DNA of 7,821 nt from Spirochaetaceae bacterium UBA6243 (GCA_002441395.1 DJVZ01000016.1:4950-12770); one strand, 5' to 3'; shown: positions 1 through 6,753, numbered from the stretch's first letter. The notes: generated by a model not told the origin, from the letters alone. A program made the numbers and translations.

Positions 1-171
1 CGTTCTGAATCCTCTAGCGCTCGCCCGCCGCAGTATTTTATCGGGCCAGAAATTGTTCATCCCTATTTTTTGTTCAGTGGGTTCTTCAGAGTGCCATGGG
101 GCACTGAACCTCGTAAGAGGTACTATACGATTCTTTCTGCATAAGGGGATGTGAGTATTTGCATCCCACAT
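1..171 (-). CDS. Possible edge-truncated small protein, unidentified
   Basis: This minus-strand frame has no stop from about position 285 to the left edge. An ATG at 171 gives at least 57 residues beginning MWDANTHIPLCRKN and ending at the edge with RRASARGFRT. A further in-frame ATG at 258 would add 29 residues. I recognise no domain, signal peptide or membrane segment. Neither start has a convincing Shine-Dalgarno sequence. The region also contains inverted repeats and two open plus-strand frames. It would be divergent from the regulator gene if real. It may equally be a chance open frame or part of a repeated element. Confidence 0.15.
   Translation of the reverse strand, partial: MWDANTHIPLCRKNRIVPLTRFSAPWHSEEPTEQKIGMNNFWPDKILRRASARGFRT
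72..109. repeat. Overlapping inverted repeats, alternative hairpins
   Basis: GTTCAGTG at 72-79 is the exact reverse complement of CACTGAAC at 102-109. Nested inside, GTGCC at 91-95 pairs with GGCAC at 100-104 across the 4-base loop ATGG, and this inner stem can be extended by TTCA at 85-88 pairing with TGAA at 105-108 with a GA bulge. The outer and inner stems share bases 102-104, so they are mutually exclusive folds. No U run follows on either strand, so this is not a standard terminator. The function is unknown. Confidence 0.5.
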
Positions 172-188
172 AGGATTTCGGCTATACT
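159..188 (+). promoter_or_regulatory. Weak candidate sigma70 promoter for the regulator gene
   Basis: TATACT at 183-188 matches five of six bases of the -10 consensus, and TTGCAT at 159-164, 18 bases upstream, matches three of six of the -35 consensus. Transcription would start near 195 and give a leader of about 145 bases before the ATG at 339. The evidence is only the motif match and the position. Other AT-rich hexamers nearer the gene, such as 301-308, lack a partner -35. Confidence 0.25.
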
Positions 189-247
189 TCTTAGGTCTCA
201 CTGAATCTTTCTTTATATTTATATAGAAGGCGTCTAGACAACTGGCA

Positions 248-257
248 TTATATACCA
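248..257. promoter_or_regulatory. Candidate degenerate operator upstream of the regulator
   Basis: TTATATACCA matches eight of ten positions of the palindrome TGGTATACCA found at 4578-4587. The right half-site is intact and the left half-site is degenerate. It lies about 80 bases before the chosen start of the FCD-family regulator, where an autoregulatory site would be expected. Because the core is AT-rich in an AT-rich leader, the match could be chance. Confidence 0.22.
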
Positions 258-322
258 TTGGTTTGGGCGTTCCATCAAAATTCGGTCACTGGTTTATTTT
301 TATATAAGCCTCTCGAAATATT

Positions 323-327
323 AGGAG
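323..327 (+). promoter_or_regulatory. Shine-Dalgarno site that fixes the regulator start
   Basis: AGGAG at 323-327 (within AGGAGAAG) lies 11 bases before the ATG at 339. The longer reading would begin at a TTG at 258. It has no Shine-Dalgarno sequence and adds 27 residues that do not belong to a GntR protein, so the ATG at 339 is preferred. Confidence 0.75.
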
Positions 328-338
328 AAGTCATTAAA

Positions 339-1046
339 ATGAAAAATAGGATGCCAATCAAACAAAAAACCGTCGTTTTTCAGGTAATGGAAGAAATTAA
401 AAATATGATTTCAACAGGTAAATTACAACCAAATGATAAAATACCCAATGAATATGAACTGGCGGAAATGTTCGGAGTAGGACGTTCTTCCATTCGAGAG
501 GCTTTAAAAATTTTCCAATTTTTAGGTGTAGTTGAGCTACGAAATCCTAAAGGTACATTTATCTGTGAAAGTTCTCACATCTCTTCAGAAGCACTCTTGT
601 GGTCTATGCTGTTAGGGAAAAAGGACTTTAAAGATCTGATTGAATTACGCATGGTTTTAGAACACCAGGGGCTTTGGTATCTTATGTTGTATCATAGAAA
701 TAACAAAATACTCATAGACGAAACAATTCAAAAACTTGAAGCAGAAGTAACTAATATGGCTGAGGCTATAAAAGAGCAGGACTATCAAAAAAGAATCGAT
801 GCAGATTACAATTTTCATAAACACATAATTCAGGTCTGCAACAACGAAGTATTTGACAATCTTTATGCCACAATGAAAGCCTTTATGGAGGAAGAAAAGG
901 CTATTGCACAGAGCCAGATTTCTACATTGGATTCTGTTGTCGAAGATCATCAAAAACTAATAGATGCCATCAAAGAAGGTGACTACTACTGTACTTCAGA
1001 AATGTTTAGGACTCATATAAGGAATATTGACAGCTTACTTAAATGA
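339..1046 (+). CDS. GntR-family transcriptional regulator, FadR/FCD subfamily
   Basis: This is a 235-residue cytoplasmic DNA-binding regulator. Residues about 10-75 form the winged helix-turn-helix, with the segment PNEYELAEMFGVGRSSIREA at 36-55 typical of GntR proteins and the wing at about 66-74 (ELRNPKGTF). Residues about 97-230 form the all-helical FCD effector domain. The expected metal and ligand residues are present as D156 and H160 (DYNFH), H204 (EDHQ) and H226 (RTHI). Full length and these residues suggest an intact protein. It converges with the catabolic operon, ending 103 bases from the 3' end of the dehydrogenase gene, so it is a plausible local regulator of that operon. FCD regulators commonly respond to sugar acids or other carboxylates. 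The effector cannot be read from the sequence. The gene is clearly AT-richer than the middle of the operon. Confidence 0.9.
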   Translation: MKNRMPIKQKTVVFQVMEEIKNMISTGKLQPNDKIPNEYELAEMFGVGRSSIREALKIFQFLGVVELRNPKGTFICESSHISSEALLWSMLLGKKDFKDLIELRMVLEHQGLWYLMLYHRNNKILIDETIQKLEAEVTNMAEAIKEQDYQKRIDADYNFHKHIIQVCNNEVFDNLYATMKAFMEEEKAIAQSQISTLDSVVEDHQKLIDAIKEGDYYCTSEMFRTHIRNIDSLLK

Positions 1047-1149
1047 TATATTCCTAATCTCCGTAAGTTGTTAAGTCATCCTGGCAAGAGCCAAGGTATC
1101 CTAGCAGAGTAAATACAGCAGCATATAAATAATGTCGCGGATTCCCATG

Positions 1150-1929
1150 TTAATGGACTTCTTTTCCTCCAGAGACGTTTATAGTGCTCCCAGTTATGAA
1201 TGCCGCATCATCAGATGCCAAAAAGACCACAGCCTTTGCGATATCTCCAGGTTTAGCCATTCTTCCCATTGGAGTTGAAGACAAGAACTTGTCATATAGT
1301 TCCTGTTCATACGTCTTGTTATTCAGCTTCGCCGACTGCTCGATGCTCGCTTTAATTAGCTCGCTCTCAACTGGCCCGGGACATACCGCATTTACCGTGA
1401 TCCCATCCTTACCAAGTTCCATGGCAACCGACTGCGTAAAGCCAATAACCCCAAATTTGGTTGCGCAATATGGACTTGTGAATGGTTCTCCAGTCTTGCC
1501 AGCTATCGATGAGATATTGATGATACGTCCAGATCGTTTGGTTACCATTGCGCCCACGACAGCCTGGGTACAGAGGAAAACACCCTTCAAATTAAGGCTC
1601 ATAAGAAAATCCCAGGTGCTCTCAGGCAAATCTATAATCGATCCTTTAATGTCGGTACCGGCGCAGTTCACTAAAATATCTATTGATTTAAATTCCTTAT
1701 TGACTAAATCGGCCATCCTGATTGTTTCTTGCTTGCTGGTAACATTGACTGTGAACGCCTTCCCTCTACCTCCCGAAGTCTTAATCATCTTCAATGTACT
1801 TTCTGCCTTTGCTTGATCTAAGTCCACCACCGTCACAATGGCTCCCTCACGAGCGAGTTCTAGGGCTATTTCTCTGCCGATACTTCCTCCTCCACCTGTG
1901 ACGATTGCTACCTTATTTTCTAGCCGCAT
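1150..1929 (-). CDS. Short-chain dehydrogenase/reductase (classical SDR), NAD(H)-type
   Basis: A 259-residue cytoplasmic oxidoreductase of the classical SDR family, at the usual length of about 250. The Rossmann cofactor motif TGGGGSIG is at 11-18, and the acidic D36 after the second strand (VVDLD) favours NAD(H) over NADP(H). NCAG at 88-91 is the NNAG motif. The catalytic set is N113, S141 (NISS), Y154 and K158 (YxxxK), followed by CPGP at 183-186. All key residues are present. It starts 22 bases after the permease stop with AAGGAG at 1935-1940, five bases before the ATG, and is the last gene of the operon. The substrate is probably a hydroxyl or keto group on the imported polyol or sugar acid. 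Similarity to 3-oxoacyl-ACP reductases is generic to the family and does not indicate fatty-acid synthesis in this context. Confidence 0.88.
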   Translation of the reverse strand: MRLENKVAIVTGGGGSIGREIALELAREGAIVTVVDLDQAKAESTLKMIKTSGGRGKAFTVNVTSKQETIRMADLVNKEFKSIDILVNCAGTDIKGSIIDLPESTWDFLMSLNLKGVFLCTQAVVGAMVTKRSGRIINISSIAGKTGEPFTSPYCATKFGVIGFTQSVAMELGKDGITVNAVCPGPVESELIKASIEQSAKLNNKTYEQELYDKFLSSTPMGRMAKPGDIAKAVVFLASDDAAFITGSTINVSGGKEVH

Positions 1930-1951
1930 AACTACTCCTTTGCCCTATAAT

Positions 1952-2926
1952 TTATGACTTGTAATTATTGCGATACTGATCGGCAAATACCGCAAGTACA
2001 ATTACGGACCCCCTGACAACCATCTGCATTGCCGGCTCTATCTGCAACATGGTCATGCCATTTGTGAGCACGCCCATAATAAGTGCGCCGATAAAGGTGC
2101 CGAAGGCGGTACCGATCCCCCCGGAGAAACTAGTACCACCGATGATAGCCGCAGTGATTGCATTCATCTCATAGCCCTCACCCACGGCCGGTTGTCCGGA
2201 AAGGGTGCGTGAAGCGAGAACTATTGCTGCTATCCCTGTAAAAACGCCAGAGATTACATATATCACAACTTTAGTTTTTTTCACGTTGACACCAGAGACT
2301 TCAGCAGCCATTTGGCTACTTCCGATAGCAAAAATATAAGTCCCAAATTTCGTCAAATGTAAAATAGCATAGATAATGAGATAGGAGGCCAAAAGTATAT
2401 AGATTGGAAATGGCAAGCCCAGAAAAGTTCCGCCGCCAATAAAGTTAAATGCATCACTAAAGCCGGTGATAGGCCTCCCTTTGGAAATTATCAGAGCAAC
2501 ACCTCTTGCAACAGACATCATACCGAGTGTTGCAATAAAGGGTGGAACTTTCCCATAGGCGATAACCACACCATTGATCAAGCCTGCTGCGCCGCCGGCC
2601 AGAAGACTGGCAATTATTGGAACAATCAAAGGATAGCCCGCGCCCGACGAATCCACCTTCGCAAATTTCGCAAGGATAACCGCGGCCATCGCAATCACTG
2701 ACCCAACAGATATATCAATTCCTCCGGAAATGATCGCGAGATTGACTCCGAACGCCATTATCGCGATAGGTGTTTGCTGCCGGAGGATATTCATCAGGTT
2801 GTTAGTCGTAAGGAACTTTGGATTTAAAATAGTCATGATCAGCATCATCATCAACAAAATCAAAATCGTGCTGTACTTTTTCATGACTTTTTTAAAGATA
2901 TTCTGATCTTGGATCTTAATTTGCAT
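1952..2926 (-). CDS. CUT2-family sugar ABC transporter permease (RbsC-like)
   Basis: A 324-residue inner-membrane permease, the usual size for RbsC/XylH-type proteins, which work as a homodimer with the two-domain ATPase. It is strongly hydrophobic, with about ten membrane segments (first near 19-33, last near 302-316). Family hallmarks are GGIDISVGS at 68-76, PPFIATLGM at 128-136 and the cytoplasmic coupling region NAITAAIIGGTSFSGG at 255-270. The short hydrophilic N-terminus before the first helix is normal. The ATG at 2926 is preceded by AAGGGG at 2937-2942, ten bases upstream. A 71-base gap separates it from the ATPase stop. Substrate specificity lies mostly with the binding protein and cannot be read here. 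Confidence 0.93.
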   Translation of the reverse strand: MQIKIQDQNIFKKVMKKYSTILILLMMMLIMTILNPKFLTTNNLMNILRQQTPIAIMAFGVNLAIISGGIDISVGSVIAMAAVILAKFAKVDSSGAGYPLIVPIIASLLAGGAAGLINGVVIAYGKVPPFIATLGMMSVARGVALIISKGRPITGFSDAFNFIGGGTFLGLPFPIYILLASYLIIYAILHLTKFGTYIFAIGSSQMAAEVSGVNVKKTKVVIYVISGVFTGIAAIVLASRTLSGQPAVGEGYEMNAITAAIIGGTSFSGGIGTAFGTFIGALIMGVLTNGMTMLQIEPAMQMVVRGSVIVLAVFADQYRNNYKS

Positions 2927-2997
2927 AGCGCTGTTTCCCCTTGTATTACCGCAATTTTATGCGAAATTATCAGAGCACGGATGGTTCTATCGAAGGA

Positions 2998-4494
2998 TTA
3001 ATCCATACAGCATTTCAAAATTTTCTCCTGGGTCGCCTCTTTGGCATCGATAAAACCTGTAACTCTGCCAGAACTGACCGTCATTATGCGATCGCTCATG
3101 GCCAAAATCTCGGACATCTCAGATGAAATCATAATGATCGCTTTCCCTTTCAGCGCAAGATTGACAAGCAGTCGATGAACCTCAGCCTTGGCCCCCACAT
3201 CAATTCCCCGGGTAGGCTCGTCGACGATCAAAATTTCCGGCTCTGTGAGTAGCCAGCGGGCCACCAGCACCTTTTGCTGATTCCCTCCCGAAAGATTATT
3301 GATCTGATCTTCCATGGATGACACTTTTATCGATAGCGCATCTATCATTTGTTTTGTCGATTCGACGGTTTTCTTCCGTCGCACGAATAATCTACCACTA
3401 TGCTGTTTTATTGAGGCGATGTACGTGTTTATCCTGACGCTTAAGGGCAGAAAGCAGCCGCTATTTTTTCGATCTTCTGTTAAAAATGCCAGTCCATTTT
3501 TGATGGCATCTCTTGGAGATCGTATATTCACCTCTTTGCCAGAGATAAATATCTTGCCTGTCTTCTTCTGCCGGATGCCAAACAATGTCTCCATTATCTC
3601 AGATCGTCCGGCGCCCACCAGCCCGGCTACACCGAGAATCTCTCCCTTTTTTAGCGTGAAGCTGACATTATCAAATTTTTTACTACAGCTCAGATTCTCA
3701 ACCTGTAAGACGACATCTCCAATATTAGCCTTTTCCTTCGCGTATAAGTCGACAATATCTCGCCCTACCATCATCTGTATAAGAGCATCCTTGTTGGTCG
3801 CGCTGGTATCTATCGTGTCGACATGCATTCCATTTCTGAAAACAGAAACCTTGTCCGCAATTTCGAAAATCTCCTCAAGCTTATGCGTGACATATATTAT
3901 GGTTTTTCCTTCCTTTTTCAAGGCGCGGATGATCTCAAATAACGTCAATACATCATTGCTGGGTATCGCCGCCGTTGGCTCATCCATGAGAATCAACGCT
4001 GCATTGTATGAAATCGCCTTCGCGATCTCACACATCTGCTGCTTGGCGACGCTCAGATCCTTTATTTTTGTATTCGGATCTATATTGTCGATCCCAATCC
4101 TCTGCAGCAATTCGTAAGATTGTTCAATCATCCGTTTTTTATCGAGGAATTGAGTATGCTTAAGTGTCAGCTCCTTAGCAAGAAATATATTCTGTGCCAC
4201 CGTTAATTCACGCGCGCAACTGAGTTCCTGATGGATCATCGCAATTCCGGCGTTCAACGCATCCTTCGGATGATAGAAATGCTTCTTTTCTCCATTGAAA
4301 TATATCTTGCCGGTATCCGGGTGATACAACCCCAGAAGAATTTTCATCAAGGTTGACTTTCCAGCTCCATTCTCCCCTACAAGAGCATGTACCGAACCTT
4401 TTGATACTCGAAAACTGATATTGTCCAATGCCCTCACGCCAGGAAAGCTTTTCGAGACATTTTGAACTTTTAAAAGACATTCTTGCTCGGACAT
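2998..4494 (-). CDS. CUT2-family sugar ABC transporter ATP-binding protein (RbsA-like), two fused ATPase domains
   Basis: This 498-residue cytoplasmic ATPase energises the importer. Domain 1 has Walker A GENGAGKST at 40-48, signature LSVAKQQM at 147-154, Walker B LILMDEP at 167-173 with E172, and switch H204. Domain 2 has a degenerate Walker A GLVGAGRSE at 291-299 with arginine replacing lysine, signature LSGGNQQK at 401-408, Walker B LIVDEPT at 422-428, and serine (ISSEM at 456-460) in place of the switch histidine. The asymmetry, with one competent and one degenerate site, is normal for RbsA/MglA/XylG proteins and is not decay. The length is typical. The ATG at 4494 has AAGGGG at 4504-4509. 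The gene is separated from the binding-protein gene by a 135-base gap containing two hairpins, which probably lowers its expression relative to that protein. Confidence 0.95.
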   Translation of the reverse strand: MSEQECLLKVQNVSKSFPGVRALDNISFRVSKGSVHALVGENGAGKSTLMKILLGLYHPDTGKIYFNGEKKHFYHPKDALNAGIAMIHQELSCARELTVAQNIFLAKELTLKHTQFLDKKRMIEQSYELLQRIGIDNIDPNTKIKDLSVAKQQMCEIAKAISYNAALILMDEPTAAIPSNDVLTLFEIIRALKKEGKTIIYVTHKLEEIFEIADKVSVFRNGMHVDTIDTSATNKDALIQMMVGRDIVDLYAKEKANIGDVVLQVENLSCSKKFDNVSFTLKKGEILGVAGLVGAGRSEIMETLFGIRQKKTGKIFISGKEVNIRSPRDAIKNGLAFLTEDRKNSGCFLPLSVRINTYIASIKQHSGRLFVRRKKTVESTKQMIDALSIKVSSMEDQINNLSGGNQQKVLVARWLLTEPEILIVDEPTRGIDVGAKAEVHRLLVNLALKGKAIIMISSEMSEILAMSDRIMTVSSGRVTGFIDAKEATQEKILKCCMD

Positions 4495-4538
4495 TCTCTA
4501 TTTCCCCTTCATATCAAAAAAAGTCTAGTATCCTTAAT

Positions 4539-4562
4539 AAAAAACCGCGACTAGCCGTTTTT
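4539..4562 (-). terminator. Terminator-like hairpin with U run between binding-protein and ATPase genes
   Basis: On the transcribed strand AAAAACGGC (4562-4554) pairs with GCGGTTTTT (4548-4540) around a five-base loop, with one internal G-G mismatch. Six consecutive T residues occur at 4544-4539. The stem is A/U-rich with only a short G/C core, so termination would be partial. Because the ATPase and permease genes downstream appear to depend on read-through, a leaky attenuator fits better than a full stop. It directly abuts the larger hairpin at 4562-4604. Confidence 0.45.
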
Positions 4563-4604
4563 GAAGCAGGGGAGGGCTGGTATACCATGCCCTTCCCTGC
4601 TTCA
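4562..4604 (-). repeat. Large intercistronic inverted repeat (16-bp stem, 11-base loop)
   Basis: On the transcribed strand the arms are TGAAGCAGGGAAGGGC and GCCCTCCCCTGCTTCA. They form 15 pairs with a single A-C mismatch and enclose the loop ATGGTATACCA. It lies 25 bases after the stop of the binding-protein gene and 67 bases before the ATPase start. Stem-loops in this position are known to protect the upstream message from 3' exonucleases and to cause higher expression of the binding protein than of the membrane components. That role is inferred here from position and stability. Confidence 0.8.
4578..4587. promoter_or_regulatory. TGGTATACCA palindrome, candidate FCD-regulator operator
   Basis: This is a perfect ten-base palindrome. 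From memory, TTGGTATACCAA-type sequences are the operators of UxuR and ExuR, FCD-subfamily GntR regulators of hexuronate genes. The window encodes a regulator of that same subfamily. The palindrome sits within half a base of the symmetry axis of the surrounding 43-base inverted repeat, so it may be only the loop of that structure. Whether the local regulator binds it is inference. Confidence 0.35.
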
Positions 4605-4629
4605 TATGAAATCGGCTACATACCTGTTT

Positions 4630-5553
4630 TTATTTTTTATAAAGAGCGAGGTATTCGTCAACATTCGTGGGTGTGACCAGCCGATCGGAAATTATGACAT
4701 CCTTGGGCTTTATTTTCTTGATAAGCTGCATGGCAACATCAAGAGATGTCTCGGCAAGAGTCTTAGCATCGGCAAACATCGTGATATCGAGTCTTCCTTC
4801 TTTCATGAACTGAAGGGCATTGGGGGTCGCGTCGATTCCCGCCACGATGTACTTGCTACGCACTTTGGCCGCTTCCAAAGCCAAAATGGCGCCGATAGCC
4901 ATTTCATCGTTGGATGCCACGACCGCGTCGATGGGGATACCCGCCTGCAGCCAGTTCTCCATGATATTCATACCCTGGTCTCTCTGCCAGTTCCCTACTT
5001 CCTCCGCGACAAGGTGCATGTTCGGGTATTTGGCAAGAACATTCTTGTTGCCCTGCAATCTTTCCTGTGCTATAAGCGTACCAGGTTCGCCCATCATTAT
5101 GGCCACATTTCCTTTTCCGCCCAGCTTATCGGCCACTGCCTGCATCTGAACTTCGCCGGTCACTACCGAGTTTTGGAGCACTCTCGCGTCAGCCTCTTTG
5201 ATGCCTTGCTGGACGGCGACATATGGAATATTTGCAGCCTTCGCGGCCTTGGCCATTGCCACGGTCGCCTCTATTTCCACGGGCTTTACGATGATGGCAT
5301 CATATCCTTGGTTGATCCATGTCTCTACTATACCCAACTGGGTGCTCACATCGGTTTGTCCGTTGCCCAAAGTTACCGTCACTCCTGGTGTCCGCTCATC
5401 CCATTTCTTCACCGCATCCATCATGAACGTCACCCAGAGATCATTGAAGTCATTCACTGTGAATCCAATGCGAATCTCTTTAGGGCCTGCGGCGAACACA
5501 AAAGAGTTACCGATAAGAACAAAAGCCGCTACAACAACTAAGAACCTTTTCAT
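4630..5553 (-). CDS. Periplasmic sugar-binding protein of a CUT2 ABC importer (RbsB-like, Peripl_BP_4)
   Basis: A 307-residue periplasmic ligand-binding protein. Residues 1 to about 22 form a Sec signal peptide: basic MKR, hydrophobic core, cleavage near FVFAA with mature protein starting close to GPKEIRIGF. No lipobox cysteine is present. The two-lobed Peripl_BP_4 fold is indicated by IGFTVNDFNDLW (29-40), the IIVKPVEIEATV strand-helix (87-98), ANIPYV (107-112), SNDEMAIGA (214-222) and AGIDATPNAL (238-247). R165 and D241 correspond by eye to ligand-contact residues of ribose-binding protein. QQ at 115-116 occupies the place of the Asp-Arg pair that binds aldopyranoses there, so ribose is unlikely. 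A strong Shine-Dalgarno, AAGGAGG at 5560-5566, lies six bases before the ATG. It is the first transporter gene and is followed by a strong hairpin, suggesting the highest expression in the operon. Confidence 0.93.
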   Translation of the reverse strand: MKRFLVVVAAFVLIGNSFVFAAGPKEIRIGFTVNDFNDLWVTFMMDAVKKWDERTPGVTVTLGNGQTDVSTQLGIVETWINQGYDAIIVKPVEIEATVAMAKAAKAANIPYVAVQQGIKEADARVLQNSVVTGEVQMQAVADKLGGKGNVAIMMGEPGTLIAQERLQGNKNVLAKYPNMHLVAEEVGNWQRDQGMNIMENWLQAGIPIDAVVASNDEMAIGAILALEAAKVRSKYIVAGIDATPNALQFMKEGRLDITMFADAKTLAETSLDVAMQLIKKIKPKDVIISDRLVTPTNVDEYLALYKK

Positions 5554-5670
5554 CCAAAGCCTCCTTCCTCAAAATAGTCCACTAAATCGTGAACTTAAGA
5601 TTACTAAGCAGTGTCGGCATCCGAATTTCAGGTGCCGGTCAAAGGAAACACCCTATGCTTGCCTTTTCCT

Positions 5671-6720
5671 TCAGCCTCTTTCGGGAGTAATGATGATTTT
5701 CAGCCCTTCGCCCTTTCTCAGCAGCGCAAGGCCTTCATGGATCCTCGAAAGCGGAAGCACATGAGACACGATCTTCTCCAGAGGAAGCTTTCCGCTCTCC
5801 ATGATGCGCACTGTTTTTTCAAATGAATGCTTTCCGATAAACGCCCCATAAATTTCTAGTTCCTTCTTTAGAAGAACGCCCACGGGAACTTCGGGATTGG
5901 CCGTTTCATCATGGCCAAATTGAAGAATCTTTCCGCCGGCTCTAGCTAGATGGATCGCCAGCGGCAACAGCGGCCCCACCGCTTCAATGCAATAATCGGC
6001 GCCCTTGCCCATCTCATTCCTAACCACTTGCTGGATGTCTTCCGCAGACGGATCGAGCACAATATCGGCGCCGCAAGACAGCGCCGCATCTCTTCTGAAT
6101 CGGGAAGGTTCGGATACAATGATTTTCGATGCGCCATTTGCCTTCATAAGCATGGTGAACAACAAACCGATTGGACCTGCGCCCAGAATTACCACGAAAG
6201 CGCTTGGCTGTACCTTAAGCTTTTCCGAAGCATTGACAACGCATGAAAGTGGTTCGGCCAAGGCGGCAATTTTTACAGGAACATCTTGACTGATTTTATA
6301 GAGAGACTGCTTCGGAACTATTACATACTCGCTGTAAGCGCCATCGGAAAAAATCCCGATTGTATTAGGATGCCCTTCTGCCGAGCTGTTTTCATACAAA
6401 GGAATACAATTGTCCGGGAATCCCCGCCGGCATTCATCACAGACCCCGCAACCAGGGTGCGGGTCAATCAGGACATGCTGCCCCACAGCAAAACCCTGAA
6501 CATCCTTTCCAAGCTCAGTAATCTCTCCGGTGAATTCATGTCCAAGGATCACTCCAGGCTTCGCCGGATGTTTGGGAGGAACATCCAAAATATGTAGGTC
6601 GGTTCCACAGATTCCCGTTCCGCTCACTTTTATCAAGGCATCGGTAGAATTTCTCAATATGGGTTTCTCTACTTCTTTAATGACTAGTCTACCATTACCC
6701 TCAAATACTGCAGCTTTCAT
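5671..6720 (-). CDS. Zinc-dependent medium-chain alcohol/polyol dehydrogenase
   Basis: A 349-residue cytoplasmic NAD(P)-dependent dehydrogenase of the sorbitol/threonine dehydrogenase type, at the usual length. The catalytic zinc ligands visible are C38 (GICGTD), H61 and E62 (GHE), with E156 (LAEPLSC) as the likely fourth. A structural zinc lobe is intact: C91, C94, C97 and C105. The cofactor fold shows GAGPIG at 180-185 with E204 after the next strand, favouring NAD. It would oxidise a secondary hydroxyl on a polyol, cyclitol or sugar acid. IolM of the Thermotoga inositol pathway is also a zinc-dependent enzyme of this broad type, but so are many unrelated dehydrogenases. AAGAGG at 6728-6733 precedes the ATG by seven bases, and the gap to the epimerase stop is 33 bases. 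A 117-base gap with no clear promoter separates it from the binding-protein gene. Confidence 0.9.
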   Translation of the reverse strand: MKAAVFEGNGRLVIKEVEKPILRNSTDALIKVSGTGICGTDLHILDVPPKHPAKPGVILGHEFTGEITELGKDVQGFAVGQHVLIDPHPGCGVCDECRRGFPDNCIPLYENSSAEGHPNTIGIFSDGAYSEYVIVPKQSLYKISQDVPVKIAALAEPLSCVVNASEKLKVQPSAFVVILGAGPIGLLFTMLMKANGASKIIVSEPSRFRRDAALSCGADIVLDPSAEDIQQVVRNEMGKGADYCIEAVGPLLPLAIHLARAGGKILQFGHDETANPEVPVGVLLKKELEIYGAFIGKHSFEKTVRIMESGKLPLEKIVSHVLPLSRIHEGLALLRKGEGLKIIITPERG

Positions 6721-6753
6721 ATTTCAACCTCTTCTATTCTTACGCCCTTTAGC

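Larger units (their letters stand above)
1..338. other. Non-coding or unassigned leader region before the regulator gene
   Basis: No gene with a recognisable product was found in this stretch. Seen directly: overlapping inverted repeats at 72-109, a smaller hairpin (GGGATG at 146-151 with CATCCC at 162-167), a weak sigma70-like pair near 159-188, and a half-conserved operator-like sequence at 248-257. Plus frames 1 and 2 are open from the edge to stops at 142-144 and 152-154, and one minus frame is open from the edge to about 285. Because several frames are open over the same bases, openness alone is weak evidence for coding. The part closest to the regulator (about 195-338) is AT-rich and most likely its 5' untranslated leader. 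Confidence 0.5.

Noticed and set aside
1..144. Plus-strand frame open from the left edge to TAA at 142-144 as the end of an upstream gene
   Set aside because: The 47 residues are unrecognisable, a second plus frame is open over the same stretch, and the region is occupied by inverted repeats. Nothing favours coding.
258..338. Longer regulator start at the TTG at 258
   Set aside because: There is no Shine-Dalgarno sequence, and the 27 extra residues are not part of the GntR fold. The ATG at 339 has AGGAG at a suitable distance.
1184..1816. 210-codon open frame on the plus strand opposite the short-chain dehydrogenase
   Set aside because: It lies entirely inside an SDR gene with all catalytic motifs, and its own translation resembles no family.
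3314..4117. 267-codon open frame on the plus strand opposite the ATPase gene
   Set aside because: It has no ribosome-binding site or recognisable domain and lies entirely within the intact two-domain ATPase.
2998..4494. Degenerate second nucleotide site of the ATPase (Arg in Walker A, Ser for the switch His) as a sign of inactivation
   Set aside because: These changes are normal in RbsA/MglA/XylG-type proteins, where one of the two sites is catalytically weak.
4561..5541. 326-codon open frame on the plus strand opposite the binding-protein gene
   Set aside because: It is antisense to a clear Peripl_BP_4 protein with signal peptide and strong ribosome-binding site. Its translation is rich in His, Cys and Arg with no domain, and it results from the codon pattern of the real gene.
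5554..5670. Possible internal promoter (TTGACC at 5642-5637) and short inverted repeat (CGGCA 5615-5619 with TGCCG 5633-5637) before the binding-protein gene
   Set aside because: No -10 sequence lies at a usable distance from TTGACC, and the stem is only five base pairs with no U run, so neither is supported beyond chance.
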